Shown: positions 6,698-15,422 of the stretch, piece by piece
Layout: every line of letters starts with the position of its first letter
Position numbering within the stretch: the stretch's first letter is position 1
Assembly: GCF_025398155.2 (NCBI RefSeq)
Contig: NZ_CP104562.2
Location: 3,286,001-3,350,000 of the forward strand
Source: Roseateles amylovorans
Lineage (GTDB): Bacteria > Pseudomonadota > Gammaproteobacteria > Burkholderiales > Burkholderiaceae_C
Direction: 5' to 3'
Length of the DNA: 64,000 bases
The notes under the pieces: model-generated
Seen by the model: only the letters and a program-made list of their open reading frames with translations
Database searches by the model: none
What the model was told of the DNA's origin: nothing
Made by a program: the position numbers and the translations under genes

Positions 6698-8218
6698 CTA
6701 TTCCAGCGACTTCAGCAGCGCAGCCAGCTCCGCATCCACCTCGTCCTCGGCGGGGGCGCGCGTGTCCGCGTCCTCGCCGACGGCCGACGTGCCTGCCGAA
6801 ACGGACGCGGCTTGCGCCTGAGCCAAAGGCGCCGGCCGAGGCATGAGGTTGCCCTCAAGCGCGCCGCCGTCGACCGCGCGCGACGACGCATCGTCCGACC
6901 TTGTGGAAACGGCGTCGTGTGCCATTGTGGGGGCCAGGTCTTGTGCCGCGTCATGCCTGGGTGCCTCCATCGGCTCAGGCCATGACGGAGGCACCGGCGC
7001 AGGCGCCGGTGTCGGTGTCGGTATCTGTATCGGTGACGATGCCGATTCATCCACCGCCTTCCAGACGGGCTTCGGCCCGTTCCGGGACAAGGCGGTCCCA
7101 TCGACAGCGGCCAGACCGATCAGCCGCAGCGCGGATTCGTTGCGGGCAGCCAGCAGCGCCTGCACGCCGTAATCACGCAAGGTGACCGCCATGTCGGCCC
7201 GGATCAGCCGATCGGTGCAGGGCAGGGCGACGGCTTCGCCGTCGGCGTCGCGGATCACCTGCATCGGTCGGTCGCGCAGCATCAGGTCGCCGCCGCGGTG
7301 CCAGGCCAGCAAGGCCACCAGCGCCGGATGGCCCCAGCAGATCGACCGCAGGCCCAGGCGCGGATCGAATTCCTCGAAGTCGAACGCCGCGATCCGGTCG
7401 GTGGCGCGTCCGTAGGCGTGACGCAGCTGGAAGCGGGGACCGGCCAGGCACAGAAAGCCCGCCTCCGGCCGGGCCTGCAGGGCCGCAAAGGCGGCGCGCA
7501 CAGCCTTCTCCGGGGGATGCCGACGGTCGGCCAACGCGTCGGTCGCCATGGCTGTGAACAGCGGCGCCCCCGCATGCGCGGCGATCCGGGCCAGGCGCGC
7601 CAGCCGGCTGAGATCGTCCGGGGTCGCGGCATGGTCGTGCAGGCAGGCGATCGCGGCGTAACCGCCGTCAGCGTCTTCGGACGGCCGCCGGACGAGCCAA
7701 TGGTAGAGGGGGGTCTGCGTCAGGTCATCGGCTGAGTCCAGGGCGGCCAGGTCGGCGACCAGCTCATCGGCGCTCAGGTCGAACAGGTGGATCTCCAGCG
7801 ACGCGCCGGGGCCGAGCTCGCGCACGAGCAGGTCCACCCCCCGCCAGGCCGATTCCCGTTGCCGCAGCGCGGGATGCATCAACACCGCGCGCAGCGCCTC
7901 CGGCGTGGCACTGCCACGCGGCAGCTGGCGGCTCAGTTCGTCGGGATGCAGGTCCTCCAGCGTGCCCAGGCGCAGTGCGGCGATCCGGCCGTCCGGCAGT
8001 GCCACCTCCAGCGAACGCTCGGCCTGCGCGATCACCTCGTCGAAGTTGTCGAAGTCGATGCGCCGGGGGCGGCGGGCTGATCGGGCCGCGGCATCGGCCG
8101 CGCTGCTGGGCGCCTCCATACCGAAGTCGCCCAGCAGCGCCAGGCGCAGCGGTCGACGCGCGCTCCAGGCCGGGACAGCGGCCTCCAGGCGTCCGGCGTC
8201 AATCACGGGGGGGGTCAT
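6698..8218 (-). CDS. T6SS contractile-sheath-domain protein (TssB/TssC-like)
   Basis: A 506-residue protein, the last gene of the T6SS operon. Its N-terminal part carries P-L-R-L-A-L-L-G-D-F-G, then R-I-D-F-D-N-F-D-E-V-I and L-E-D-L-H-P-D-E-L. These marks are seen in TssB and TssC N-termini and in the accessory sheath-domain proteins found near TagF in some T6SS. The C-terminal 120 residues are Pro/Ala-rich and end in an acidic helix (EDEVDAELAALLKSL). The start at 8218 has GGAG 6 nt upstream and overlaps the tagF end by 20 nt. It could be a regulator or adaptor of the sheath; true function is unknown. Confidence 0.62.
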   Translation of the reverse strand: MTPPVIDAGRLEAAVPAWSARRPLRLALLGDFGMEAPSSAADAAARSARRPRRIDFDNFDEVIAQAERSLEVALPDGRIAALRLGTLEDLHPDELSRQLPRGSATPEALRAVLMHPALRQRESAWRGVDLLVRELGPGASLEIHLFDLSADELVADLAALDSADDLTQTPLYHWLVRRPSEDADGGYAAIACLHDHAATPDDLSRLARLARIAAHAGAPLFTAMATDALADRRHPPEKAVRAAFAALQARPEAGFLCLAGPRFQLRHAYGRATDRIAAFDFEEFDPRLGLRSICWGHPALVALLAWHRGGDLMLRDRPMQVIRDADGEAVALPCTDRLIRADMAVTLRDYGVQALLAARNESALRLIGLAAVDGTALSRNGPKPVWKAVDESASSPIQIPTPTPAPAPVPPSWPEPMEAPRHDAAQDLAPTMAHDAVSTRSDDASSRAVDGGALEGNLMPRPAPLAQAQAASVSAGTSAVGEDADTRAPAEDEVDAELAALLKSLE

Positions 8219-8834
8219 TGCCTTCTCCAGAATCATTCGTCAAATCAAGGGGCGCGGTGATCAAGCGAGCGAAAGCCGGACCGGCCGGCAATCCGCGGTG
8301 TCCGCTCCAGGTGGGCTCCTCGCCGGCGGACACCGGCGAGGCGGCCCAGAAGGTGCGACCGGGTGGCGGTCGGCCATGCGAGACGGCGGCGCGGTCCGCA
8401 TGCAGCGGCGCGATGCTGTCGAGCAGCGCCAGCGAGGCCTCCAACTGCGCCACCGACCAGGCCTCGCTCACGGCCAGGCACAGCACCGACTCCAGGCCGG
8501 ACAACCATTCATGCGCAGCCGGCGACATCGGCGCGGTCATGGGCCGCAGTGCGATCAGCGGGAACCGCCGGCCGACCCGGTCGCGCGATGGCAACAACAC
8601 CCCGCACACCGGACCGCTCCACAGGCCCTTGGTCATCAACACGCCCGACGCCCAGGCAAAACGCCATCGCGGCGCGCGGTCGTAGGCATCGAGCCAGTGC
8701 TCGGGGGCGGCCCGGATGCGCTGGGTGAGCCCATCGGACAGCCAGGCGTCCAGCCGCTCAAGGGTGTCGATGTCCAGGCGACGGTGCACGAAGTCGCCGA
8801 GCGCGGGCAGCTTGCCGAACCATGCAATCTTCAT
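8199..8834 (-). CDS. tagF: T6SS-associated protein TagF
   Basis: A 211-residue protein, MKIAWFGKLPALGDFVHRRL, with the opening G-K-L-P-x-x-G-D-F characteristic of TagF, followed by W-L-S-D-G-L and the P-S-x-D-x-V-G-R-R-F-P-L segment. TagF is known as a post-translational repressor or modulator of T6SS firing, in Pseudomonas linked to the kinase/FHA pathway. The ATG overlaps the tssM stop (TGATG), although a GTG one codon earlier is also possible. The presence of tagF with an FHA protein suggests threonine-phosphorylation-type control; no kinase gene is inside the operon. Confidence 0.88.
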   Translation of the reverse strand: MKIAWFGKLPALGDFVHRRLDIDTLERLDAWLSDGLTQRIRAAPEHWLDAYDRAPRWRFAWASGVLMTKGLWSGPVCGVLLPSRDRVGRRFPLIALRPMTAPMSPAAHEWLSGLESVLCLAVSEAWSVAQLEASLALLDSIAPLHADRAAVSHGRPPPGRTFWAASPVSAGEEPTWSGHRGLPAGPAFARLITAPLDLTNDSGEGNDPPRD

Positions 8835-11800
8835 CACAGGCCCTCCGGGCAGCGGAACGCGCCGAACTCGCGCAGGCGCAAGGGATGCACCGCACTGCTG
8901 GCGATCAGCTCCAGCCGGGCCTTGCGTCCGTCGAGGTTCACCGTGACGCTCAGGCGCTCCGGGCTGCCGTCGGCGGCCACCTCATGCTGTTGGATCAGGC
9001 GCAGCAGCGCCCACGGGCCCTCGAAGGTCTGGGTGCCCGAGTTGTTGAAGGCCAGCTTGATCTGCGAGCCGGTGCGGCCCGGCACGGTGAGCGTCTGCGG
9101 CGCCGATTCGGGTCCCTTGAACCGCAGGGACTGACCGTCGACCTCCAGCCGCAGTTCGCGGGCCCCGGTCAGCTCCGCGACCCGCACGGTCACGCTGGCC
9201 GCGGCCGCGCGCGCACCACTCTTGAAGAATGCGTCGCGCACGCGGGACGCCCGCTGGAATTCGACCAGGCCCGCGCCTCCCCCGGGCTTGCGACCGTCCG
9301 GCAGCGGGCGGAAGCTCCACGGCGAGCTGCCGGTGTCCACCAGCGCGGCCAGGCGTCGTTGGAAGAACTCGTCCATCAATCCGCCGGGACCCATCAACTG
9401 GCTGAGGTCGTCGGGCAGCACGTCCGCGCGCGCGGTCGCGTTGAACGGGAAGCGGCCGGACACGGTGCGGGCGCAGAAGTCCGTCACCGGGCGCAGGTCA
9501 CTGGAGAGCCCCAACCGCTCCGCCACGCGACCCTGGCTGGCACCGACGTCCGACAGCGCTTCCAGCAACCCACGCACCGGCTCCGGCTGCAGGCCGGCGG
9601 CTGCGCGCGCGGCACCGACCGCCGCCCCCACGGGCGGTGGCGCGCTGCGGCTTTTCTGCGCGGCGTCGATCGCGGCCAGTTGCAACAACAGCTCGTTGAA
9701 CAGGCGGCCGGCATCGTCGATCGGCGCCGGTGTCCCGGCGACCAGGCGATGCAATGCCGTGAAATGGGCATTGACGGCGGCCTCGGCGCTGCCGGCGAGC
9801 GAGCGTTCCGCTGCGGGGCGCTCGGCGCCACCCGCCGCGCCACCCGCCGCGTCGGGTCCCAGGCGAGTCTCTCGGGCGGCTGCGCGCATCAGCGCCGGCA
9901 GCGGCGAGTCCGCCGACGCCAGCACACGCGCCACGGTCAGGCCCCGGTCGAGCGAATCCACACGGACCGGTTTCAGATCGCCGATCAGGCTATCCCAATG
10001 TCGGATGTAGCTTTGGCCGTACAGGGCGCCTACACGGCGCAGCGCCTCGTTGAAAGCGGCATCAGGGACCTCCGCGGCGGCCGGGGTGGGCGCAGGGCTG
10101 GAGGTGGCCGTCGATCGAGGTGCCGAGGCCGAGGCCGAGGCGAAGAGCGAGGCCGGCGTTGGCGTTGGCGTTGGCGTCAGCACCCAGCGCTCCTCATCGA
10201 GCAGCAGGCGCGTCTGCCGCGCCGCGTCGGCGAGGAAGAGCCGCTCGTACCCCGATCGCGTGTACAGCGCCGGCACGCCTCGGGTGAACGGCTGACCGCT
10301 GGCCCGCTGAAAGACCTGCGCGACGGCGGGGCCGACCGCAGCGGCGACGGTGAACTCGGACACGTCGGCCACCGCCGGCTGGCGCTGCATGCGCGACAGC
10401 ACGCGCTGCTCCAGCGGGAAGGCGACGAGCTGCTCGCGCACCCGCGCCACCAGGGCCTCGTCGCGCGGCGCCACCGGTGCCGGCACGCCCCGCGCCAGCG
10501 CGGCCCGCAGATGTCGTTCAAAGGAGCCTCGCTGGGTGGATCCGGCCGGACCGGCCAGCGCCTCATCCTCATCCTGCAGCACCCAGTCGATGAGCCAGGG
10601 GCCGTCGAAACGCTGCGGCGCGTGCAGCATCAGATAGCCCTTGAGGGCGTCGTACTGCTGGGCAGGGCGCGCGGGATCGGCGGCCCGCAGGCGTTCCTCC
10701 AGCCGGCGTGCGACGCGCGGCAGCAAGGCATGCTCCAGCAGATGACCGTAGCCGATGCGCATGCCGGCCTCCAGCAGGTCGCCCTGGTAGAGCCCCAAGG
10801 TGTTGAGCGTCGGCGGATCGGCGAGGTCGAAGTCCGCCGACCGCGGCGCGGCCACCACGCTGTCGAGCACCGGCAGCAGCCGGCGCGTGCCCGCCGCGTC
10901 GTCCACGGCGAGCGACTTCACGTCGGCGCTCAGCGCCGGCAGGCGTGAGGCCACGTCGTCGACGTAGGCGCGGTTGCGCAGGGTCGACAGCGCCCAGCCG
11001 GACAGCACCGTCAGGGCGCCCAAGGCCAGCGTCGCGAACGCCAACTGACGCATGCGCCGCCGCGCCGCGACAGCACGGGGACTGCCGCCGACCAGGTCCT
11101 GTTCGGCAAAGACCACATCGCGCAGCACGCCCGCCAGGAAATAGCTGCGCCCCTTGGCTGGCGCCGGATCGCCCGGTCTCCCGACTGGTGAACGGGGCGT
11201 GGCCAAAGCGATGCCGAAACGGCGCGACAGGGTGCCCAGCACCCGGTCGATGGGCGTGCCTTCCTGTGTCGCACTGGTGAAGTAGACCCCGCGCGGCAGC
11301 GTCGGCGCTGGCTCGCCCGTTGGCGTTGCGAACACCTCGCCGAGGAAGTGGCCGAGCAGATCGCGCAAGCCGGCGAACTGCGTCGGGAACGCGAACATCG
11401 CCGCGCGACGCGACAGGTCGGGTTGCTGCTCCAGGCGGGCCGGCAACTGCGCACACAGGCGCTCGGACAGGGCATTGAAGCCCGCCAGGAATGCGGCCGG
11501 AAGTCCCTCGTAGGGTCCTCGATCGGTGGACTCGGCGCGGGCGTCGGAGACCCCAGCGCGGGCCGGGGTGTCGGGCCCTGCGGGCGGGGTCGGGAACGGG
11601 AAACCCCAGATCTGCTCGCGTTCCTCGCGCCCCAAGGCCGCGAAGCTGTCGTCGAAGCCCGCCAGCAGATCGCACTTCGTGACCAGCACATACACCGGCG
11701 CCTGCACGCCGAGCTGGTCGTGCAGTTCCTCCAGCCGTGCGCGCAGTCGTCGCGCATGGTCGGTCCGCTCTTCGGCATCCTGCAGCAGCAGATCCTGCAC

Positions 11801-12487
11801 ATTGACGGTCAGCAGCACGCCGTTGATGGGACGGCGAGGCCGCGTGGCGCGCAGCAGCCCGAGGAACTTGCGCCAGCCCTGGGCATCCGCGGCCGCATCC
11901 GACTGCTGCAGCGCGTAGCGGCCGGCGGTGTCGATGAGGATGGCCTGGTCGGTGAACCACCAGTCGCAATGCCGCGTGCCGCCCACGCCGCGCACCGTTC
12001 CCTGGCCGAGGTGGCCGGCCAGCGGGAAGTTCAAACCCGCATTGGCCAGCGCCGTCGTCTTGCCGGAGCCCGGTGCCCCGATGAACAGATACCAGGGCAG
12101 CGCGTACAGGTTGCGCCGGCGCGAGCCGGGCCAGCGCCGGCCCTGTCCCGCCCGCTGATCCATCAGCCGCAACGCCTGTGCGAAGCGCTGGGTCAGCGCC
12201 TGAGACTCTCGTTCGGCGGCATCGGCGTCGCCTTCGCGCAGACCGTGCAGCAGCGAACGCTCAGCCCGTCGGCGGCGCCAACCTTGCCAGACCAGGACCA
12301 GCGCGGCCGTCACCAGCACGGCCGCAATCGCCGCCATGCGGGCGGCCGGCGTGTCCAGCGGCCGCGTGTCGCCCAGGCCGACCAGCGGACCGGCCCACCA
12401 GATCAGCGCGCTCAGCGCGGCCAGTCCGACCAGGGCCTGGGTGTAGCCGTGCAGCAGCACGGCCAGGAATTTCTCATCTCGATTCAT
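8834..12487 (-). CDS. tssM: T6SS inner-membrane protein TssM (IcmF family)
   Basis: A 1,217-residue protein, the usual length for TssM/IcmF, which forms the inner-membrane/periplasmic trans-envelope complex with TssL. Two N-terminal membrane segments lie at about residues 10-32 and 51-68. A Walker A motif (GAPGSGKTTAL, residues 137-147) and G-G-T-R-H-C-D-W-W-F follow. A third membrane segment near residue 485 leads to the long periplasmic part ending in a beta-rich C-terminal domain. A Pro/Thr/Ala/Ser low-complexity insert (TPTPTPTPASLFASASASA) sits in the periplasmic half. It is separated from tssL by 189 nt that contain a strong hairpin. Confidence 0.95.
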   Translation of the reverse strand: MNRDEKFLAVLLHGYTQALVGLAALSALIWWAGPLVGLGDTRPLDTPAARMAAIAAVLVTAALVLVWQGWRRRRAERSLLHGLREGDADAAERESQALTQRFAQALRLMDQRAGQGRRWPGSRRRNLYALPWYLFIGAPGSGKTTALANAGLNFPLAGHLGQGTVRGVGGTRHCDWWFTDQAILIDTAGRYALQQSDAAADAQGWRKFLGLLRATRPRRPINGVLLTVNVQDLLLQDAEERTDHARRLRARLEELHDQLGVQAPVYVLVTKCDLLAGFDDSFAALGREEREQIWGFPFPTPPAGPDTPARAGVSDARAESTDRGPYEGLPAAFLAGFNALSERLCAQLPARLEQQPDLSRRAAMFAFPTQFAGLRDLLGHFLGEVFATPTGEPAPTLPRGVYFTSATQEGTPIDRVLGTLSRRFGIALATPRSPVGRPGDPAPAKGRSYFLAGVLRDVVFAEQDLVGGSPRAVAARRRMRQLAFATLALGALTVLSGWALSTLRNRAYVDDVASRLPALSADVKSLAVDDAAGTRRLLPVLDSVVAAPRSADFDLADPPTLNTLGLYQGDLLEAGMRIGYGHLLEHALLPRVARRLEERLRAADPARPAQQYDALKGYLMLHAPQRFDGPWLIDWVLQDEDEALAGPAGSTQRGSFERHLRAALARGVPAPVAPRDEALVARVREQLVAFPLEQRVLSRMQRQPAVADVSEFTVAAAVGPAVAQVFQRASGQPFTRGVPALYTRSGYERLFLADAARQTRLLLDEERWVLTPTPTPTPASLFASASASAPRSTATSSPAPTPAAAEVPDAAFNEALRRVGALYGQSYIRHWDSLIGDLKPVRVDSLDRGLTVARVLASADSPLPALMRAAARETRLGPDAAGGAAGGAERPAAERSLAGSAEAAVNAHFTALHRLVAGTPAPIDDAGRLFNELLLQLAAIDAAQKSRSAPPPVGAAVGAARAAAGLQPEPVRGLLEALSDVGASQGRVAERLGLSSDLRPVTDFCARTVSGRFPFNATARADVLPDDLSQLMGPGGLMDEFFQRRLAALVDTGSSPWSFRPLPDGRKPGGGAGLVEFQRASRVRDAFFKSGARAAAASVTVRVAELTGARELRLEVDGQSLRFKGPESAPQTLTVPGRTGSQIKLAFNNSGTQTFEGPWALLRLIQQHEVAADGSPERLSVTVNLDGRKARLELIASSAVHPLRLREFGAFRCPEGL

Positions 12488-12603
12488 GGCGGCAACGGTG
12501 TGGGTTTGACGCGGCCAGGGACGCGGTGAAAGACGCGATCAAGGACGCGACAGGACGCGACAGAACAGAAGGCAATCGCTGGCGACCGGTGCTTGCTGTG
12601 CGT

Positions 12604-12635
12604 GACCTCACACCGTCGTCGAGCGGTGTGAGGTC
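12604..12635. terminator. Perfect 12-bp hairpin between tssL and tssM
   Basis: Inverted arms GACCTCACACCG and CGGTGTGAGGTC are separated by 8 nt. The hairpin lies in the 189-nt gap after tssL, the longest gap in this half of the operon. No T-run follows on either strand, so it may attenuate transcription, stabilise an mRNA end or mark a processing site rather than be a full intrinsic terminator. Confidence 0.55.
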
Positions 12636-12676
12636 GGCGGGTCACCCCGGCCTTGCAAGCGGACGGTGTGCGGGTG

Positions 12677-14023
12677 TCAGGGCGACTGCTTCAACCAGAG
12701 GGTGATCACGACGCGCCGGTTGCGCGCACGGCCGGCGGGCGTGGCGTTGTCGGCCACCGGCTCGACCGCGGCGCGTCCCTCGGCCCGCAGGCGCGCCGGT
12801 GGCACCCGCTCGGCCAGCACGTCGCGAACCGCATCCGCACGGGCTTGTGACAGATGCCAATTCGACGGGAATCGCGCGGTCCGGATCGGCGCGCTGTCCG
12901 TGTGCCCGGTGATCAGGACCTCACCCGGCAACGGGCGCAGCGCCTCGGCGATGCGGGTGAGCAGCGGCCGCAGCGAGGGGTCCAGGCCGGCGCTGCCGGG
13001 GTCGAAGAAGCGGTCGCCCGTCATCACGATCACCGACCGGTCGGCCAGGTCGGTCACGGTCACCAGGCCCGCGTCGATCTCCGGCTTGAGGAACCCGGCC
13101 AGGCGGGGCGTCTCGGCCGCGACCGGGGCCGCACGGACCGGCGACGGCGCATCCAGCGCAGCCAAGGTCGCGAACACCGGCTGGGTGCGGTCGGCCAGCG
13201 CCAGCCGCAGTCCGCCGAAGCTCAGCGCCAGCACGGCCACGGTCACGGCGGTCACCAGCCAGACGGACACGCCATCCCGCAGCCTCGAGGCCGTGTTGGC
13301 GGGGTCGGCCCGCTGGACACCGGTGGGCGAGAGCGCCACCGGCACCGCCTCGGCATGGCTCGCCAGCAGCTCATGCATCCGCTGGCGCAGGTGACGCAGT
13401 TGCGCCGCGCCTTGGTCGATCACCCGATACCGGCCTTCAAAACCCAAGGCCAGCGCCAGGTACATCAGCTGCAGCAGATCGCGATGGCCAGGCACATCGG
13501 TCGCCAGCTTCTGCATGAGGCGAAAGACTTTCTCGCCCCCCCAGGTCTCGTCGTGGAACTGGACCAGCAGGTTGTTGGCGGCCCAGACGCCATGCCCCCC
13601 CCAGGGCGTGGCCGAAGCGGCCTCGTCCAGCACGGTGCACAACACGTAGCGCGCCGCAAGGACACGGTCACGCGGCACGCCCAGGCGTGCGGCGGTGTGC
13701 TCGAAACGCCTCACGCCGTCCGCCAGCGCCAGCTTGAGCGCGGCCGGATCGTCCTGCCGCGCGGACTGGCGCAGCCGCGGCGCGGCGGCCAGCAGCGGCT
13801 GCGCCGCAGCGATCAGCGGGTCCGGCGGACTGCCGTCCGGGAGATCGAGGCTCAGCGGCTCGGCATCGAACAGCCCGCCGGGTGCGCGGTCGGCGGCCCC
13901 CACCTCCCAGGCGAAACGATCGCGGTCGCGGTCGCGGTCGCGGTCACGGTCGGTTAACGGGGCATGGGGCGCATCGAGCGCTGCGAACGGATCGTCACGC
14001 GCCAGGTCAACGAATCGGGTCAT
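12677..14023 (-). CDS. tssL: TssL (DotU family) with C-terminal OmpA-like domain
   Basis: A 448-residue fused TssL. The cytoplasmic DotU part runs through LIAAAQPLLAAAPRLRQSA, YVLCTVLDEAASATPWGG and a single membrane helix near residues 255-275 (LVTAVTVAVLALSFGGL). The C-terminal 130 residues are an OmpA/MotB-type peptidoglycan-binding domain (ITGHTDSAPI, N-W-x-L-S-x-A-R-A, NRRVVI). This fused form anchors the complex to the wall, which may matter because no TssJ lipoprotein is visible. The start at 14023 overlaps the tssK stop (ATGA). Near the N-terminus is an Asp-Arg repeat encoded by tandem hexamers. Confidence 0.93.
   Translation of the reverse strand: MTRFVDLARDDPFAALDAPHAPLTDRDRDRDRDRDRFAWEVGAADRAPGGLFDAEPLSLDLPDGSPPDPLIAAAQPLLAAAPRLRQSARQDDPAALKLALADGVRRFEHTAARLGVPRDRVLAARYVLCTVLDEAASATPWGGHGVWAANNLLVQFHDETWGGEKVFRLMQKLATDVPGHRDLLQLMYLALALGFEGRYRVIDQGAAQLRHLRQRMHELLASHAEAVPVALSPTGVQRADPANTASRLRDGVSVWLVTAVTVAVLALSFGGLRLALADRTQPVFATLAALDAPSPVRAAPVAAETPRLAGFLKPEIDAGLVTVTDLADRSVIVMTGDRFFDPGSAGLDPSLRPLLTRIAEALRPLPGEVLITGHTDSAPIRTARFPSNWHLSQARADAVRDVLAERVPPARLRAEGRAAVEPVADNATPAGRARNRRVVITLWLKQSP
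13919..13956 (-). repeat. Hexanucleotide repeat in tssL (Asp-Arg)n
   Basis: Tandem GGTCGC-type hexamers encode a run of alternating Asp-Arg residues in the N-terminal linker of TssL. The unit is a multiple of three, so copy-number changes would lengthen the linker without breaking the frame. Confidence 0.7.
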
Positions 14024-15357
14024 GCGCGCACCGCCCACAGTTCGAGCTCAAGGCCGGGGAATTCGCCGCCGATGTGCAACGCCAGGCCGCCCGACTGGGC
14101 CAGTTGGCGCCATTGGTCGCTGTCGCGGGTGTCCAGCTCGAAGTAGTGGAAGCCCGCGTGGAAGGGGATCTGGCGGGGCGCCACCGGCAGCGGACGCAGC
14201 GCCACGCCGGGCAGCTGCAGGTTGACCAGGTCGCGGATGTGCTCGACGGTGCCGATCTTGGCCTGTGCGGGCAGGCGCGTGCGCAGTGCGTCGGCCGGCA
14301 TCCTCGCCGATGCGGCCAGCACGAACTGCGCCTGGCGCTGCAGCTCGACATCCGGCACCAGCGCGACACGCACGCCATGCTTGCGCTCCTGCAAGGTGAT
14401 CGGGATTGCGCCCTGTTCCAGCACGATCGACAGGCCCTGGCGCAGCATGTCCATCAGCGGCGGGAAGCACAGGCCGAGCGCGTCGTGGTCGTAGGCGGGC
14501 AGCGGCGCGGGGCGACGGGCGTCGCCGAAGATGGCCAGATCGCCGGCCAGCGCGACCATGGCCGCATGGACCTCGCGCGGATGCAGCAGCCCGCCGGTCA
14601 GGCGATGTCCCCATGACGGCTCATGCCGGTTGATCGCGCCCAGCATCAGGTAGTCGGCGATCTCGCCGACGCCGGCGCGGCCGGGCTCGGTCAGCCGCGC
14701 GGCGAGTGTGTCGCCGCGTTGCTTGAGCAGGCCGTGGACCTCGCGCATCCAGCGCAATAAAAGATCATTGCGCAGCGCATCCAGCGTGGGCGGCACATAG
14801 CCGGCATCCAGCATCACCTGATGGTCGGCGCGACGCTCGGCAATGCGACAGACGCCCAGCACCGCCTGGCCCTCGACACAGTCGCGCGCGAGCATCAGCC
14901 GCAGATGGGGCCGGCCCAGCTGCAGCCGCGCGGCGCGCGGTGCATGGGCGTTGTCGTCGGGGACGTCGGCCTCGTGGACCCGGTAGCGGGGCGCCATCGC
15001 GCCGGGCGTGCCCTCGGCGTCGGTCTCCGCCAGGCCAGGTCGCGGCAGCGAGACGGCGAGCACCACCAGCTCGTCCCGGGCGTCCGCCGGCACCTCCAGC
15101 GCCGCCGGCGAAGCATCGTCACCCGGCAGGTCGATGGACAGGCCGTCAGGCAACAGGCCACGGGCGGACTGCAGCGCGATCCGGCCGAGCGCCAGCGCAC
15201 CACGGTCGAGCGCCAGCGACAGCCAGCCCCGGGCATGCGGTGTCACCGCGGTCAGGCGGGCCAACTGCTGGGCGGCCTGATGGCGGTCATGCTGCTGAAA
15301 ATGTTGCGGCTGGAGGAACATGCCCTCCGACCAGATGACTTTGTGGTGCCAGGTCAT
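14020..15357 (-). CDS. tssK: T6SS baseplate protein TssK
   Basis: A 445-residue protein, MTWHHKVIWSEGMFLQPQHF, with the unmistakable TssK opening (V-I-W-S-E-G-M-F-L-Q-P-Q-H-F-Q-Q). TssK links the baseplate (TssEFG) to the membrane complex. Length is normal for the family. It overlaps tssL by 4 nt and follows tagH with a 65-nt gap. Confidence 0.96.
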   Translation of the reverse strand: MTWHHKVIWSEGMFLQPQHFQQHDRHQAAQQLARLTAVTPHARGWLSLALDRGALALGRIALQSARGLLPDGLSIDLPGDDASPAALEVPADARDELVVLAVSLPRPGLAETDAEGTPGAMAPRYRVHEADVPDDNAHAPRAARLQLGRPHLRLMLARDCVEGQAVLGVCRIAERRADHQVMLDAGYVPPTLDALRNDLLLRWMREVHGLLKQRGDTLAARLTEPGRAGVGEIADYLMLGAINRHEPSWGHRLTGGLLHPREVHAAMVALAGDLAIFGDARRPAPLPAYDHDALGLCFPPLMDMLRQGLSIVLEQGAIPITLQERKHGVRVALVPDVELQRQAQFVLAASARMPADALRTRLPAQAKIGTVEHIRDLVNLQLPGVALRPLPVAPRQIPFHAGFHYFELDTRDSDQWRQLAQSGGLALHIGGEFPGLELELWAVRA

Positions 15358-15422
15358 GAGCGGTGCTGCGTCGAATGGAATACCAGGACATACGGTGCCC
15401 CCGCCCGGACGGATGCGTGAAG

